A stretch of 64,000 nucleotides of DNA from an uncultured Prevotella sp. (GCA_944320355.1 CALUHC010000035.1:223680-287679); one strand, 5' to 3'; shown: positions 44,847 through 56,070, counted from the first letter of the stretch. Notes: generated from the sequence alone by a model not told the origin. A program made the numbers and translations.

Positions 44847-46025
44847 CTACTCCTTTTGTTTCATCATCTTCTCCATGACGGAGGCCATCCTTTCGAGCCC
44901 TTCCATCATGCGGCTGCGCGGGCAGGCTATGTTTATCCTTATGAAACCCTCGCCCGGAGCGCCATACAGCGTGCCGCTGTTCACCATCACGCGGCCCTCT
45001 CTGACAAGGCGTTCGGCAATCTCGTCGGACGTGAGACCGAGCCTGCGGCAGTCCACCCACACAAGGTATGTGCCTTCGAGCGGCGTGACGCGCAGGCCGG
45101 GCAGCCGCCCGGCGAAGAACCGGCACAGCTCCTCGTAGTTGCCCCAGAGGTAGCGGCAGAGCGCGTCGAGCCACGGCTCGCCCTCGCGGTAGGCGGCAAT
45201 GAGGCCCTCAACGCCGAAGGGATTCACGTCGCATACCTCGTTTATGTTTATGGCGCGGTCTATCCTGGCGCGCGTCTCCGGGTCGCTGGATATGATGTTT
45301 GCTATCTGCAGTCCGGCCGTGTTGAACGACTTGGAGGGCGAGTTGGCCACTATGGCGTTGCCCAGGCAGCGGCCTGACACGGCGGCGAAGGGCGTATAGC
45401 GGTTGCCGTTGTACGTCAGCTCGCAGTGAATCTCGTCCGAGAGCACCCTCACGCCGTGGCGCAGGCAGATGTCATTGAGCCGTTCCAGCTCGCCGGCCGT
45501 CCACACCCGTCCCGCCGGGTTGTGCGGGTTGCAGAGCACGAGCAGCTTGGCTCGCGGGTCGGCGGCCTTGCGCTCCAGGTCGGCGTAGTCCATTTCGTAG
45601 CGCCCGGCGGTGTTCAGGAGCGGGTTCTCAAGTATCTCGCAGCCGTTGTTGCGCACCGAAGAGAAGAAGCAGTTGTACACCGGCGTCTGCAGAATCACCC
45701 TGTCGCCCGGCTCGCACAGGGCCTTGACCACCACCGACACGGCGGGAACCACGCCCGAGGTGTACAGAATCCAGTCACGCTCCACGTGCCAGTTGTGCCT
45801 CCGGGCAAACCAGCCCATGACGGCGCGGTAGTAGTCCTCCGGCACCTTCACGTAGCCGAAGATGCCGTGCTCCACCCTGCGGCGCAGCGCGTCGATTACG
45901 GCCGGGGCCGTGCGGAAGTCCATGTCGGCCACCCACATCGGGATGACATCGTCTGCGGGAGCGGCGTCCCACTTTTCAGAATTGGTTCCCCTACGGGGAA
46001 TTAGCTCGTCGAAATTATAGTCCAT
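44847..46025 (-). CDS. MalY/PatB family cystathionine beta-lyase
   Basis: The start at 46025 (MDYNFDELIPRRGTNSEKWD) gives 392 residues, the typical length. This fold-type I PLP enzyme carries the Schiff-base lysine K232 in NSPSKSFNTAG, the CNPHNPAG loop, and D197 in LSDEIH. PatB/MalY enzymes cleave cystathionine or cysteine to homocysteine or pyruvate. The upstream ORF extension lies in the leader module and is rejected. The gene is alone, with a strong -7 box and conserved leader. Confidence 0.93.
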   Translation of the reverse strand: MDYNFDELIPRRGTNSEKWDAAPADDVIPMWVADMDFRTAPAVIDALRRRVEHGIFGYVKVPEDYYRAVMGWFARRHNWHVERDWILYTSGVVPAVSVVVKALCEPGDRVILQTPVYNCFFSSVRNNGCEILENPLLNTAGRYEMDYADLERKAADPRAKLLVLCNPHNPAGRVWTAGELERLNDICLRHGVRVLSDEIHCELTYNGNRYTPFAAVSGRCLGNAIVANSPSKSFNTAGLQIANIISSDPETRARIDRAININEVCDVNPFGVEGLIAAYREGEPWLDALCRYLWGNYEELCRFFAGRLPGLRVTPLEGTYLVWVDCRRLGLTSDEIAERLVREGRVMVNSGTLYGAPGEGFIRINIACPRSRMMEGLERMASVMEKMMKQKE

Positions 46026-46039
46026 AGTCGTTGTTTGAT

Positions 46040-46117
46040 TTTGCAAAGACAATGCAAACGAGCGGAATGGAAACTTGTTTCCACATTCCCGAGTGCAGCT
46101 TGTCTTATGCAAAGGTA
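46040..46117 (-). promoter_or_regulatory. malY-type promoter and conserved leader module
   Basis: TACCTTTG (46117-46110, minus strand) is followed by CATAAGACAAGCTGCACTC, a hairpin centred on GGAAACAAGTTTCC, and CCGCTCGTTTGCATTGTCTTTG. The same plan and much of the sequence occur upstream of the DUF3160 gene (8240-8315). No good -33 box is seen here. Confidence 0.75.
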
Positions 46118-46292
46118 ATGATTTCATTCCGAACACCGTGTATATCCTTTACTGATTAACAGGCGGCGGCATGACGGTGGCGCGGCAAGGCAAGGACTGT
46201 TTCTGCACATTTATTTGCTCAAATATGCGCCACGGGTGCAATAATCTCATATATTTATGGTAACTTTGCCGCCAAAACAACCTACAATACGA

Positions 46293-47804
<1,512 letters not shown>

Positions 47805-48069
47805 AGAGTGCAGAACTCAGAGTGATGAGTGCTGAGGTATGATTACTCCGAGTGCAGAGTTCTGAGTGACGAGTGACGAGGTATGATTACTTCTGGTGCA
47901 GAAGGCTGGGTGGTGGTTCACAAAGCTATTGTCCTATAACTCCTCAGCGAAGTGCAACGGAGCGGTAACTCCTTCTAACTTCCCTTAACTCCAGAAGACA
48001 ACTCTATCAACTCCTGATGACAACTCCTTTAACTCCTCAAAACAAAGTCTTTAATTTCCAAGCAAGATA
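47805..48069. repeat. Repeat region between miaB and the ABC exporter
   Basis: GAGTGCAGA and GAGGTATGATTAC words (47806-47892) repeat the miaB insertion theme. They are followed by CAAAGCTATTGTCC (inverse of the family A border word) and many TAACTCC words to 48050. GCGAAGTGCAACGGAGCGGTAA near 47955 matches the segment at 51605. No gene and no clear promoter are seen. Confidence 0.7.
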
Positions 48070-49899
48070 ATGAAAGAATTCCTACAAGTGATGCGACGCT
48101 TCCTGCCGCCATACAGGAGGTATCTGGCACAGTCGATAGTGTTCAACATACTTTCGGCCGCGCTGAACATATTCTCGTTTGCCGCGTTGATTCCCATACT
48201 TCAGATTCTCTTCGAGACCGGCGACGCCGAGGAAGCCACGTCGCTCATGGCTCTCGGAGACGGCAACGTGAAGGAAGTGCTGATGAACAACATGAACTTC
48301 TACGTCAACGGGCTGATAGCCGACATAGGGCCGAGCACCACCCTGCTCTGCATCGGACTGTTCCTGGCCTTCGCCACGTTCCTGAAGACAGGCTGCTACT
48401 TCCTCTCCTCGGCGGCCATAATACCGATGCGCACAGGCGTGGTGCGCGACATCCGCAACCAGCTCTACCGCAAGATAACGTCGCTGCCCCTCGGATTCTT
48501 CTCCGACGAGCGCAAGGGCGACATCATAGCACGCATGACCGGCGACGTGAACGAAGTGGAGAGCTCCATCATGTCGTCGCTCGATATGCTCTTCAAGAAC
48601 CCCATCCTCATCATCGCATACTTCGCGACGCTCATCTTCATCAGCTGGCAGCTCACGCTGTTCACGCTGGCCATCGTGCCGCTGATGGGCTGGGTGATGG
48701 GCAACGTGGGCCGCAAGCTGAAGCAGAACTCCAAGGAGGCGCAGGCACTGTGGAGCGACACGATGAGCCAGGTGGAGGAGACGCTCGGCGGACTGCGCAT
48801 CATCAAGGCCTTCTGCGCGGAGGAAAAGATGAACGCCCGCTTCGAGGACGTGAACAACAGACAGCGCGACAGCGTGATGAGAGTGAACCGCAGGCAGCAG
48901 CTCGCCCACCCCATGAGCGAGTTCCTCGGCACGGTGATGATTGTCATCGTGCTATGGTTCGGCGGCATTCTCGTGCTCAACCACTCCACACTCTCCGGCC
49001 CCACCTTTATATATTACCTCGTAATACTCTACAGCATCATCAATCCGCTGAAGGAATTCTCAAAGGCCGGCTACAACATCCCCAAGGGACTGGCCTCGAT
49101 GGAGCGCATAAACAAGATTCTCAAGGCCGAAGACACCATACACGAAGCCGAGAACCCTGTGCGCATAAAGGACTTCCGGCACAAAATCGAGTTCCGCGAC
49201 GTGTCGTTCAAGTACGACACCAAGTGGGTGCTGCGCCACATAAACCTGACCATAGAGAAGGGAAAGACCATAGCGCTCGTGGGCCAGAGCGGCGGCGGAA
49301 AGTCAACGCTGGTCGATCTCATACCGCGTTACTACGACGTGCAGGAGGGCGAAGTGCTCATAGACGGCATCAACGTGAAGGACCTCGGCATACATGACCT
49401 GCGCCAGCTCATAGGCAACGTGAACCAGGAGGCAATACTCTTCAACGACTCCTTCCGCAACAACATATCCTTCGGAGTCGAGAACGCCACGCAGCAACAG
49501 ATAGAGGAGGCAGCCCGCATAGCCAACGCCTACGACTTCATCATGGCCTCAGAGCACGGCTTCGACACCAACATAGGCGACCGCGGAGGCCGACTCTCGG
49601 GCGGGCAACGGCAACGCGTCAGCATAGCCCGCGCCATACTGAAGAACCCGCCGATACTTATCCTCGACGAGGCCACCTCGGCTCTCGACACGGAGAGCGA
49701 GCGACTGGTGCAGGACGCGCTCGAAAGGCTGATGAAGACGCGCACCACCGTGGCCATAGCCCACCGCCTGTCGACCATCAAGAGCGCCGACGAGATATAC
49801 GTGATACACGAGGGCGAGATAGTGGAACGCGGCACACACGAACAGCTGCTCGCCGCCGGGGGATACTACAAGAAGCTGAACGATATGCAGACATTATAG
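48070..49899 (+). CDS. MsbA-like ABC exporter
   Basis: This 609-residue half-transporter has six membrane helices in residues 1-330 and one ATPase domain. Walker A is GQSGGGKS (405-412), the signature LSGGQ is at 509-513, Walker B ILILDE is at 529-534, and the switch His follows in AIAHRLSTI. The single-chain fusion of membrane and ATPase parts fits lipid A-core flippases (MsbA) and related peptide or drug exporters; the lipid flippase role is the most likely. It appears to be monocistronic. Confidence 0.9.
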   Translation: MKEFLQVMRRFLPPYRRYLAQSIVFNILSAALNIFSFAALIPILQILFETGDAEEATSLMALGDGNVKEVLMNNMNFYVNGLIADIGPSTTLLCIGLFLAFATFLKTGCYFLSSAAIIPMRTGVVRDIRNQLYRKITSLPLGFFSDERKGDIIARMTGDVNEVESSIMSSLDMLFKNPILIIAYFATLIFISWQLTLFTLAIVPLMGWVMGNVGRKLKQNSKEAQALWSDTMSQVEETLGGLRIIKAFCAEEKMNARFEDVNNRQRDSVMRVNRRQQLAHPMSEFLGTVMIVIVLWFGGILVLNHSTLSGPTFIYYLVILYSIINPLKEFSKAGYNIPKGLASMERINKILKAEDTIHEAENPVRIKDFRHKIEFRDVSFKYDTKWVLRHINLTIEKGKTIALVGQSGGGKSTLVDLIPRYYDVQEGEVLIDGINVKDLGIHDLRQLIGNVNQEAILFNDSFRNNISFGVENATQQQIEEAARIANAYDFIMASEHGFDTNIGDRGGRLSGGQRQRVSIARAILKNPPILILDEATSALDTESERLVQDALERLMKTRTTVAIAHRLSTIKSADEIYVIHEGEIVERGTHEQLLAAGGYYKKLNDMQTL

Positions 49900-50000
49900 G
49901 CTCAGCACGTGCAGGGAAGCCATTTCAAGGCTGGGCATGACAGTTCCTGAGAATCACTTCCTGCCACATCTGTAACCCACTGATAATCAGTGGGGTTGCG

Positions 50001-50079
50001 AAACGGGTCGTTTTGGCTTCCAAAACGGCCCGTTTTGCATGGTGAAACGTGCCGTTTCAGACGACGAAACGGCACGTTT
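50001..50079. repeat. 22-nt-pitch array, 4 units (family B)
   Basis: Units start at 50001, 50023, 50045 and 50067. Unit 1 and unit 2 form a long hairpin through TTTTGG-CTT-CCAAAA. CTGATAATCAGTGGGGTTGC precedes unit 1. The array lies between the convergent ABC and MFS genes. Confidence 0.92.
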
Positions 50080-50120
50080 TGTAAAACGGCTCTGCACACC
50101 CTCGAACAAAAAGCGGCTGC

Positions 50121-51584
50121 TCATGTGCGCTCGCCACTGTGATATGGCAGCAGCAGAACCAGCAGGGCGGAGCCGAGGCATATCCATACCGTAAAGCCGG
50201 TGATGTCTTTCATGGCCACGAGGGTGGCCTGCAGGGTGAGCCTGCCCTTCATCACCGTAGAGGCAAGCCGCTCTGCCGCTAGTCCGTCGGCACCGCGGGC
50301 GCGCCCTGCCATGGCCGCCGTGCCGAAGTCTGTTGCCGCCTGCTGCTGATCGTAACGCACGTCGGCGGCCAGCCGGGTGACGTAGTTCTGCTGCCGCTCC
50401 TGCAGCCAGTTGCCGTAGGTGGCGTTGGCAACGGCCGGCGCGATGACGTTCCGCACGGCCACCATGAGGAAGAGCCACGTGGCGAAATAGCGCACCGGGA
50501 GCCGCTTTATGGCAAAGGCGCAGGTGACGGAATATAGAATGAGCAGCCCGGCATAGTGCGTTATGGTTGGGAAAACCGTGTCGGACTGCCGCCCCATGGT
50601 CTGGTAGCGGAAGTACATATAAACGTCGGCGCACATCATCAGCAGGAACCCGGCGGCGTAGATATAGCGGAAATGCACCCCCTTGAACACCATGACCAGG
50701 CACAGCGCGAGCCCCGCCAGGCAGCCGGGAATGGCCCAACACGACACGGCCGCGCTCTGCAGGTTGCCAGCCGGGGTTGACAGCTTGAGGTAGGACGTGA
50801 CGAACGACGTGGCCGAGTTGGCCAGTATCATGAGCAGGAACACGCCGATGGCCACCCACGTGTAGCGGTAGCGGAAGATGCCGAGGCGCAACAGAGGCTC
50901 GCGCCGCGTGCGCGTCTGCAACCACAGGAACAGTCCGCCCGACACCAACGCCACCGCAAGGACCATGCGCATGGCGCGGCTGCTGAACCAGTCGCTTGTC
51001 TTGCCATATATCAGCAGGTACGAAACACTGCCCATGGCCACGGCCAGCAGCAGCGCGTCGGCCACCATACCGCAGGACAGGGAGAAGCCTCCCGCAGGCT
51101 CGCGGGCAAACGTAAGCAGCACCAGCAGCAGGGCGGCGAGCAGCATTGCCACCACAAGCAGGTAGGAATACTGCCACCTGAACTCGTAGGCAACCCACGC
51201 CGTGGCGTAGTTGCTGAACTGAACTATGCAGAGTATATAGGTATATAGCACGGGCATGAGCACGGTGCGGGCGTGCCCGCCGGCATAAGCCGCCTTGCCG
51301 TCGGCAGGCTCGTTCAGGAACATATCGAGCGTATTGACCCCGAGCATGTACGGGGCTATCAGGAAAGTGGTGTTGAGCACCAGCGCGACCCGCGCCACCC
51401 CGATGCCGAAGCAGCACACGGCCAGCAGGGCGAACGACTCCGTCTGCGCGCAGACAAGGTTGAGAACCACCAGCGCGGCGAATCCCCAGAGATAGGCATT
51501 CCTTGCGTTGCGCCCGCAGAGGAACGGCAACATGAAGGGAAACACCACCGCCATGCCGGTGAAAGTGCACAGCGACAGAAACAT
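50121..51584 (-). CDS. MFS transporter, apparently lacking its first helix
   Basis: This 487-residue polytopic protein begins MFLSLCTFTGMAVVFPFMLPF, directly in a membrane helix. Similar Bacteroidales MFS proteins carry a further N-terminal segment of about 50 residues with helix 1, as I recall the family. The in-frame codons upstream hit a stop within three codons, and the upstream DNA is a repeat (51585-51660). The 5' end may therefore have been lost to the repeat. The remaining protein has about 12 helices. The adjacent divergent AraC regulator could control it. Confidence 0.75.
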   Translation of the reverse strand: MFLSLCTFTGMAVVFPFMLPFLCGRNARNAYLWGFAALVVLNLVCAQTESFALLAVCCFGIGVARVALVLNTTFLIAPYMLGVNTLDMFLNEPADGKAAYAGGHARTVLMPVLYTYILCIVQFSNYATAWVAYEFRWQYSYLLVVAMLLAALLLVLLTFAREPAGGFSLSCGMVADALLLAVAMGSVSYLLIYGKTSDWFSSRAMRMVLAVALVSGGLFLWLQTRTRREPLLRLGIFRYRYTWVAIGVFLLMILANSATSFVTSYLKLSTPAGNLQSAAVSCWAIPGCLAGLALCLVMVFKGVHFRYIYAAGFLLMMCADVYMYFRYQTMGRQSDTVFPTITHYAGLLILYSVTCAFAIKRLPVRYFATWLFLMVAVRNVIAPAVANATYGNWLQERQQNYVTRLAADVRYDQQQAATDFGTAAMAGRARGADGLAAERLASTVMKGRLTLQATLVAMKDITGFTVWICLGSALLVLLLPYHSGERT

Positions 51585-51660
51585 TGTCCTTTAACTTCTT
51601 AGCGAAGTGAAACGGAGCGATAACTTCGGCTAACTCCAATTAACTCCTAAGCAAAGAAAT
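51585..51660. repeat. TAACTCC-word repeat between MFS and AraC genes (family A)
   Basis: GTCCTTTAACTTCTTAGCG, then AAGTGAAACGGAGCGATAAC, then TAACTCC words and AAGCAAAG. It fills the whole 85-bp divergent intergenic space, leaving no recognisable TAnnTTTG promoter for either gene. Confidence 0.65.
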
Positions 51661-51669
51661 CTCGAAACT

Positions 51670-52524
51670 ATGCCCAACCAACCATACAGACTGCTCGCCG
51701 TTGACGAGCTGGCGGCCAACCACGGCACGGTGTCGCGCGGCAACGTGGGACTATTCCTCTGCCGCCGCGGAGAGGCCGACATACTGCTCGACAACCGCAG
51801 CTACCACATCATGGAGAACGTGATGTGCATCTACACGCCCTACACATACATCCGCGTGACGCGGCGAAGCCCCGGCCTCGACGGCATTTTGCTGGAGGCC
51901 GAGATGGAATCGTTCATGCCCATGCTCGCCGACATACCCGTAAAAGACCGCCTCGCCATACGAGCCAACCCGTGCATACAGCTCGACGATGGGCAGCGGC
52001 TGCAGCTCGAACAGGCCATCCGCGCCCTGCACACGCGCACAAGGCTGATGCTGCGCGAGGAGAGACCGCCGCAGGCACGGCTGCTCAGCCTGCTGGTGCA
52101 GACGCACATACACGCACTATGCCTCGAAGTGATGGAGATATACATGGACAGTTCGCCCGTGGAGGAACTGCCGCAGGGGCGCGACGAAAGGATATTCAAC
52201 AGCTTCCTGATGGAGGTTTTCCACCACTGCGCCAAGGAGCGGCAGGTCAGTTTCTATGCAGAAAGGCTGAACCTGTCGCCCGGCTACCTGTCGTCGGTAG
52301 TGAAACAGCGGTCGGGCCACACCGCCATGGAGTGGATAGAGACGGCCACCATGACGCAAATACGCCACCACCTCGGCTTCAGCCGCATGAGCATAAAGGA
52401 GATATCCTACCGCATGGGGTTCCCCGACCAGTCCACCTTCGGCCGCTATTTCAAGAAGCACTGCGGCCTGTCGCCATCCGAATTCAGAAAGACAGGAGTG
52501 AAGAAAGACAGCTCTGGCAAATGA
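51670..52524 (+). CDS. AraC family transcriptional regulator
   Basis: This 284-residue protein has an N-terminal cupin-like ligand-binding domain (about 1-160) and a C-terminal double helix-turn-helix. The DNA-binding part reads YAERLNLSPGYLSSVVKQ for the first helix pair and ISYRMGFPDQSTFGRYFKK for the second, followed by GLSPSEFRK. It is divergent from the MFS gene and may regulate it. The effector is unknown. Confidence 0.9.
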   Translation: MPNQPYRLLAVDELAANHGTVSRGNVGLFLCRRGEADILLDNRSYHIMENVMCIYTPYTYIRVTRRSPGLDGILLEAEMESFMPMLADIPVKDRLAIRANPCIQLDDGQRLQLEQAIRALHTRTRLMLREERPPQARLLSLLVQTHIHALCLEVMEIYMDSSPVEELPQGRDERIFNSFLMEVFHHCAKERQVSFYAERLNLSPGYLSSVVKQRSGHTAMEWIETATMTQIRHHLGFSRMSIKEISYRMGFPDQSTFGRYFKKHCGLSPSEFRKTGVKKDSSGK

Positions 52525-52589
52525 GACAAAGCCACATTGCCAGGCATCGCCCACATAATCTGTAACAATTTGGCAGCCAGAGAGTTGCT

Positions 52590-52689
52590 AAACGGGTCGT
52601 TTTGGAAGCCAAAACGACCCGTTACAATTGCAAATCTAAAGGTTTAGCATGATGAAACGTGCCGTTTCGCAATGCGAAACGGCACGTTT
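52590..52689. repeat. 22-nt-pitch array with one decayed unit (family B)
   Basis: Units start at 52590, 52612, 52655 and 52677. The 43-nt gap holds a degenerate copy (AAATCTAAAGGTTT near 52632). Units 3 and 4 form a perfect 16-bp stem with loop AAT. The array lies between the convergent AraC and pectate lyase genes. Confidence 0.9.
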
Positions 52690-52771
52690 TGTAAAACGGT
52701 ATGGCAGCAGCCGCCTTGCCAAGCAGGCAAGTCACCGTGGCCACACGCATTCTTTCCGTTGGAAAAGCAGC

Positions 52772-55762
52772 CTACAGCACCACCTTCACAGTGCTCACTG
52801 TGCCGTCGGCGTATGTGGTCTTCTCTATGAAGAGTCCGCTTGACGGCCTGCCGCCAAGGCGCATCCCCTGCAGGTTGTAGTACTCGCGGGCAGACACTTG
52901 CTTGCCTTCATGCCCGGCGCTCATGTCCTTTATGCCCGTCACGGCGTCGAGCTGCTCTATCACCCAGCGCAGGCGGGTGCGGTCGGCAGGCACGGCGAAC
53001 TTTATAGAACCTCCCTTGCCGTCGTCATCGGGAGTTCCTATCTGTATGAGGCGCGTGTTGTCTGGCGATACCTGTATGTAGAAAGCGTGCTTGCCGTTGT
53101 CCTCCTTTGCATAATAAGGATATACAGGCACGGGCTCTGTCGACAGCAAGCCGCCTATCTGTAGGTATGTGCCGGTCTTCTCGTTGCGTATGTAGACGCT
53201 GCCCCCGTCGGCCGGGGTGATGTTCCATCGCGCCTCGTCGGCACCGCCCACGGCGTCGGTCTGCCCGGCGTCTATATCGTCATCGCTAAGCCCCACGCGG
53301 AACACGAGCGAGTCTGTCACTCCGTCGGTGAACTTGACCGTGGACAAATAGCGGCGCTCTATGTCGGGAGTTGCAGTGGTGGCGCTTGAGTTGCTGATGG
53401 TGCCATAGCTGTAGATGTTGTAGAGCTTGGCAGGGTCGTAGCCCTCGAAGGTCATTATCTGCGTCTTCTTGAAGTCTGACACGGCAGTCTCCATGCTGCC
53501 CGCCGCCTCGTTCACCTCATCTTGTGTGGCCCCGCCCTGCGCGGCTCTGTCGGCCACGGCCTGCGCCTCGGCTATGGCGGCAGTCAGCGCCTCGTAAGCC
53601 TCTTGCGGATATCCGAGCGTGACGTTGCCTATGGTGGCCTCGTCGGCCAGCAGTTGTGCGGCGGCGATGGCGTTGTCGAGGCTGTTGGTGTAGACGCCTA
53701 TCAGGTCGGCGTCCACGCTTGAGAAGGTGTAAACCATGTCGGCGCGGGCTATGTCACCGTTGCTCCATATCCACTCGTCCTCGAAGTTCACGGGGCGGAG
53801 CTGCTGCCCCCTGTTCTGCGGACTGTTTATCCTGAACATGGCGGTCTGCGTCTGCATGCCCGACTGTGCCACAGTCTCGTTGGTGGAGAACACTATGTTG
53901 AACGGCGCGGCCTCGTCGACCGCCGTCACATATTTGTTGTCGCCATCGGCCACTGTGGTGGGGTTCAGATATTTCTTCGTGGCATAGTTGCGTATGAACA
54001 CCTGCGAGTCGTCGGCCGGGTCGACGGTTATCTCCCACAGCAGCTCGGGGTTGTTCCACACGAACTCGCCCGTAGAGCCGAGCTTTCCGTCGGCGTTGAA
54101 CTTCAGGTACTTCGGGTTTCCGGCGTATGTAGTGCCCGAGTTGTAGGCCACTGTGCCGTAGTTTATTATACGGTAGAGCTTGCCCTCCTCCGGCGTGAAC
54201 GCCGTTGTGCCTGCGGCAATGCCTCCGGCGGGCCTCATGTGCTCGTCGTTGACAGACACTACGGCCGAGTAGAGCGACTCCTCCTCGCCCTTGACGGCCT
54301 TCAGGCGGAAGTAGTACACCTTGCCTTCTGTCAGCCCGGTGATGGTGGCGGTGGTCTCCGTGCCGTCCACTTCGTCAACAACGGTGTAGCTCACGCCGTC
54401 TTCCGACTGCTCGATGACAATCTTCTCAGCCCCGTCTTCAGCGTTTGTCCACGCCAGCACCACCGTATTGGGGTCGCTGAGCGTGGCCTGCACACTCTGC
54501 GGATACATCAGGTAGTCGCTCTTGCGGGCCAGGCTGTTCACATAGTCCTCTATGTTTGTGTATCCGTTGCCGTCGGCATCGGCGTTGGCATCGGCGCTGC
54601 TCGGGTCGGTTCCGTTGGCGGTCTCCCACTCGTCGGGCATTCCGTCGCCGTCAGTGTCAACGGGTGCCGTGCCGCCGGACAGGTTGCCTATGCCGCCCAC
54701 TTCCTGCTCGTTGGCTATGAACGCGCCCTTTGTGCCGAGCGACGACAGGTGTTCTATTATGCGGCGGTCGTGCTGGTCTCTCACGCGCGATGCCCCCGCG
54801 TGCTCAAGCACGGCGTAATATGCCTCCTCTGCTGTCTCAAGGTTCATCGGGCCGTTGCACGTAAGGTTTGGCTGTTGCATGGGCGTTGCCCCGTTGTAGT
54901 CGGTTATCAGCCGCCCGTTGAGCTGCCCGTCGCGGTCATCGTCGGTATAGTTGCCCGTGCTGTACAGGTGGTCTGTCTCCGTCCAGTCGTCAAAATACTT
55001 GTTGGTGCCGGTGCTCGGGCCGGTGATGAAGTAGTTGTTCATCACATCCTGGTAGTTGTCCGCGGCCGAGTGTCCGCCTATAATTCCCATCGAGTAGTTG
55101 TAGACCACATTGTTATAATATTGCAGATAGCACTTCATCTTTGGATTTCGGCTCTTGTTGTTGGCCCAGAGGCAGTGCGATATGGTCCAGTTGCGCGTTC
55201 CGTCGGTTATCGCTCCGAAGCGTTGCGGCTCTATTCCCTCGCTGATGATGCAGTTTTGCCACGTTATGTTGTTTGCGTCCTTGATGTGAACGTTGTCCCA
55301 ACGGCCCCACGATATGGAGCAGTGGTCCATTATCACGTTCTCGCAGTTGTCCATGGTCAGCGTGCATTTGTCCTCAGGCATGCTGATGCTGCCTCTCATG
55401 CGGATGTAGCGCATGATGACGTTCTGGGCTTTCGACATGATGACGCGCCCGCCATAGATGGTTATCCCCTCGCCCGGCGCTGTCTGTCCGGCGATGGTTA
55501 TGTTGCTCGATATGGTCAGGTTGACGTTTGTCACGTCGATGACTCCGCCCACATCGAACACCACTATGCGGTTTGGTTTGCTCACCGCCTCGGCCAGCGA
55601 GCCCGGACCCGACGCTTTGAGATTGGTCACATGGACCACTTCGCCACCGCGTCCGCCAGTGGCGTATGCCCCAAAGCCTTCGGCTCCGGGGAAAGCCAGC
55701 TGCTGCGCCTGTGCCGATGCGCACAAGGCCAGAGCCGGAAGAAACAGTAAATGTTTGTTCAT
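52772..55762 (-). CDS. Multidomain PL1-like pectate lyase family protein
   Basis: This 996-residue exported protein has a signal peptide (1-19). The right-handed beta-helix (about 20-360) starts AFPGAEGFGAYATGGRGG, with later MRYIRMRG and MDHCSISWG. A calcium-binding DTDGDGMPDEWE linker (about 370-415) and a fibronectin III domain (about 425-510) follow. Next are two beta-trefoil-like modules flanking a helical FIVAR-like segment (about 690-760), and a C-terminal EYYNLQGMRL tail common in Prevotella secreted proteins. It probably cleaves pectin or another acidic plant polysaccharide, although no SusCD genes are near. It is the only glycan-degrading gene in the window. Confidence 0.88.
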   Translation of the reverse strand: MNKHLLFLPALALCASAQAQQLAFPGAEGFGAYATGGRGGEVVHVTNLKASGPGSLAEAVSKPNRIVVFDVGGVIDVTNVNLTISSNITIAGQTAPGEGITIYGGRVIMSKAQNVIMRYIRMRGSISMPEDKCTLTMDNCENVIMDHCSISWGRWDNVHIKDANNITWQNCIISEGIEPQRFGAITDGTRNWTISHCLWANNKSRNPKMKCYLQYYNNVVYNYSMGIIGGHSAADNYQDVMNNYFITGPSTGTNKYFDDWTETDHLYSTGNYTDDDRDGQLNGRLITDYNGATPMQQPNLTCNGPMNLETAEEAYYAVLEHAGASRVRDQHDRRIIEHLSSLGTKGAFIANEQEVGGIGNLSGGTAPVDTDGDGMPDEWETANGTDPSSADANADADGNGYTNIEDYVNSLARKSDYLMYPQSVQATLSDPNTVVLAWTNAEDGAEKIVIEQSEDGVSYTVVDEVDGTETTATITGLTEGKVYYFRLKAVKGEEESLYSAVVSVNDEHMRPAGGIAAGTTAFTPEEGKLYRIINYGTVAYNSGTTYAGNPKYLKFNADGKLGSTGEFVWNNPELLWEITVDPADDSQVFIRNYATKKYLNPTTVADGDNKYVTAVDEAAPFNIVFSTNETVAQSGMQTQTAMFRINSPQNRGQQLRPVNFEDEWIWSNGDIARADMVYTFSSVDADLIGVYTNSLDNAIAAAQLLADEATIGNVTLGYPQEAYEALTAAIAEAQAVADRAAQGGATQDEVNEAAGSMETAVSDFKKTQIMTFEGYDPAKLYNIYSYGTISNSSATTATPDIERRYLSTVKFTDGVTDSLVFRVGLSDDDIDAGQTDAVGGADEARWNITPADGGSVYIRNEKTGTYLQIGGLLSTEPVPVYPYYAKEDNGKHAFYIQVSPDNTRLIQIGTPDDDGKGGSIKFAVPADRTRLRWVIEQLDAVTGIKDMSAGHEGKQVSAREYYNLQGMRLGGRPSSGLFIEKTTYADGTVSTVKVVL

Positions 55763-55906
55763 AACAGTTGTATTTTAGTTATTGAGTACATCATGTTTAA
55801 TCAAGTTCGGCTGTATGTTGTTTGGCTGCAGTCGTATATCTTTTGACAACGTTGTATGTTCGTTGCAGTGTTTTGCCATTTGCTGATGACCAATGATGGG
55901 ATGTCG

Positions 55907-55961
55907 TTACGTAAGTGTTGTTTGCAGCCATTATACATTTTACGTAACGCAAATTACGTAA
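55907..55961. promoter_or_regulatory. Triple TTACGTAA palindrome, possible operator
   Basis: Three identical 8-bp palindromes occur within 55 bp, with centre-to-centre spacings of 33 and 14 bp. They lie about 80-130 bp upstream of the MFS -33 box and about 145-200 bp upstream of the pectate lyase start. They could bind a dimeric repressor or activator of either gene. Confidence 0.45.
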
Positions 55962-56038
55962 TAATAATCCGAAACACAAAATATTTTGGCATAAAAATGC
56001 GGTGCGGGCTGTGCTTTCGGCTGTTTGGCGTTCTTTTG

Positions 56039-56070
56039 TTTGGGATTGTTTGCCTTTATTTATAATTTTG
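56039..56070 (+). promoter_or_regulatory. MFS transporter promoter
   Basis: TTTG at 56039-56042 and TAATTTTG at 56063-56070 are spaced by 20 bp, an exact consensus fit. The start codon is 38 bp downstream. Confidence 0.75.

Noticed and set aside
49987-51639. 550-codon minus-strand frame overlapping the MFS gene
   Set aside because: It is rich in Arg, His and Ala without membrane helices; the +1-shifted frame gives a clear transporter.
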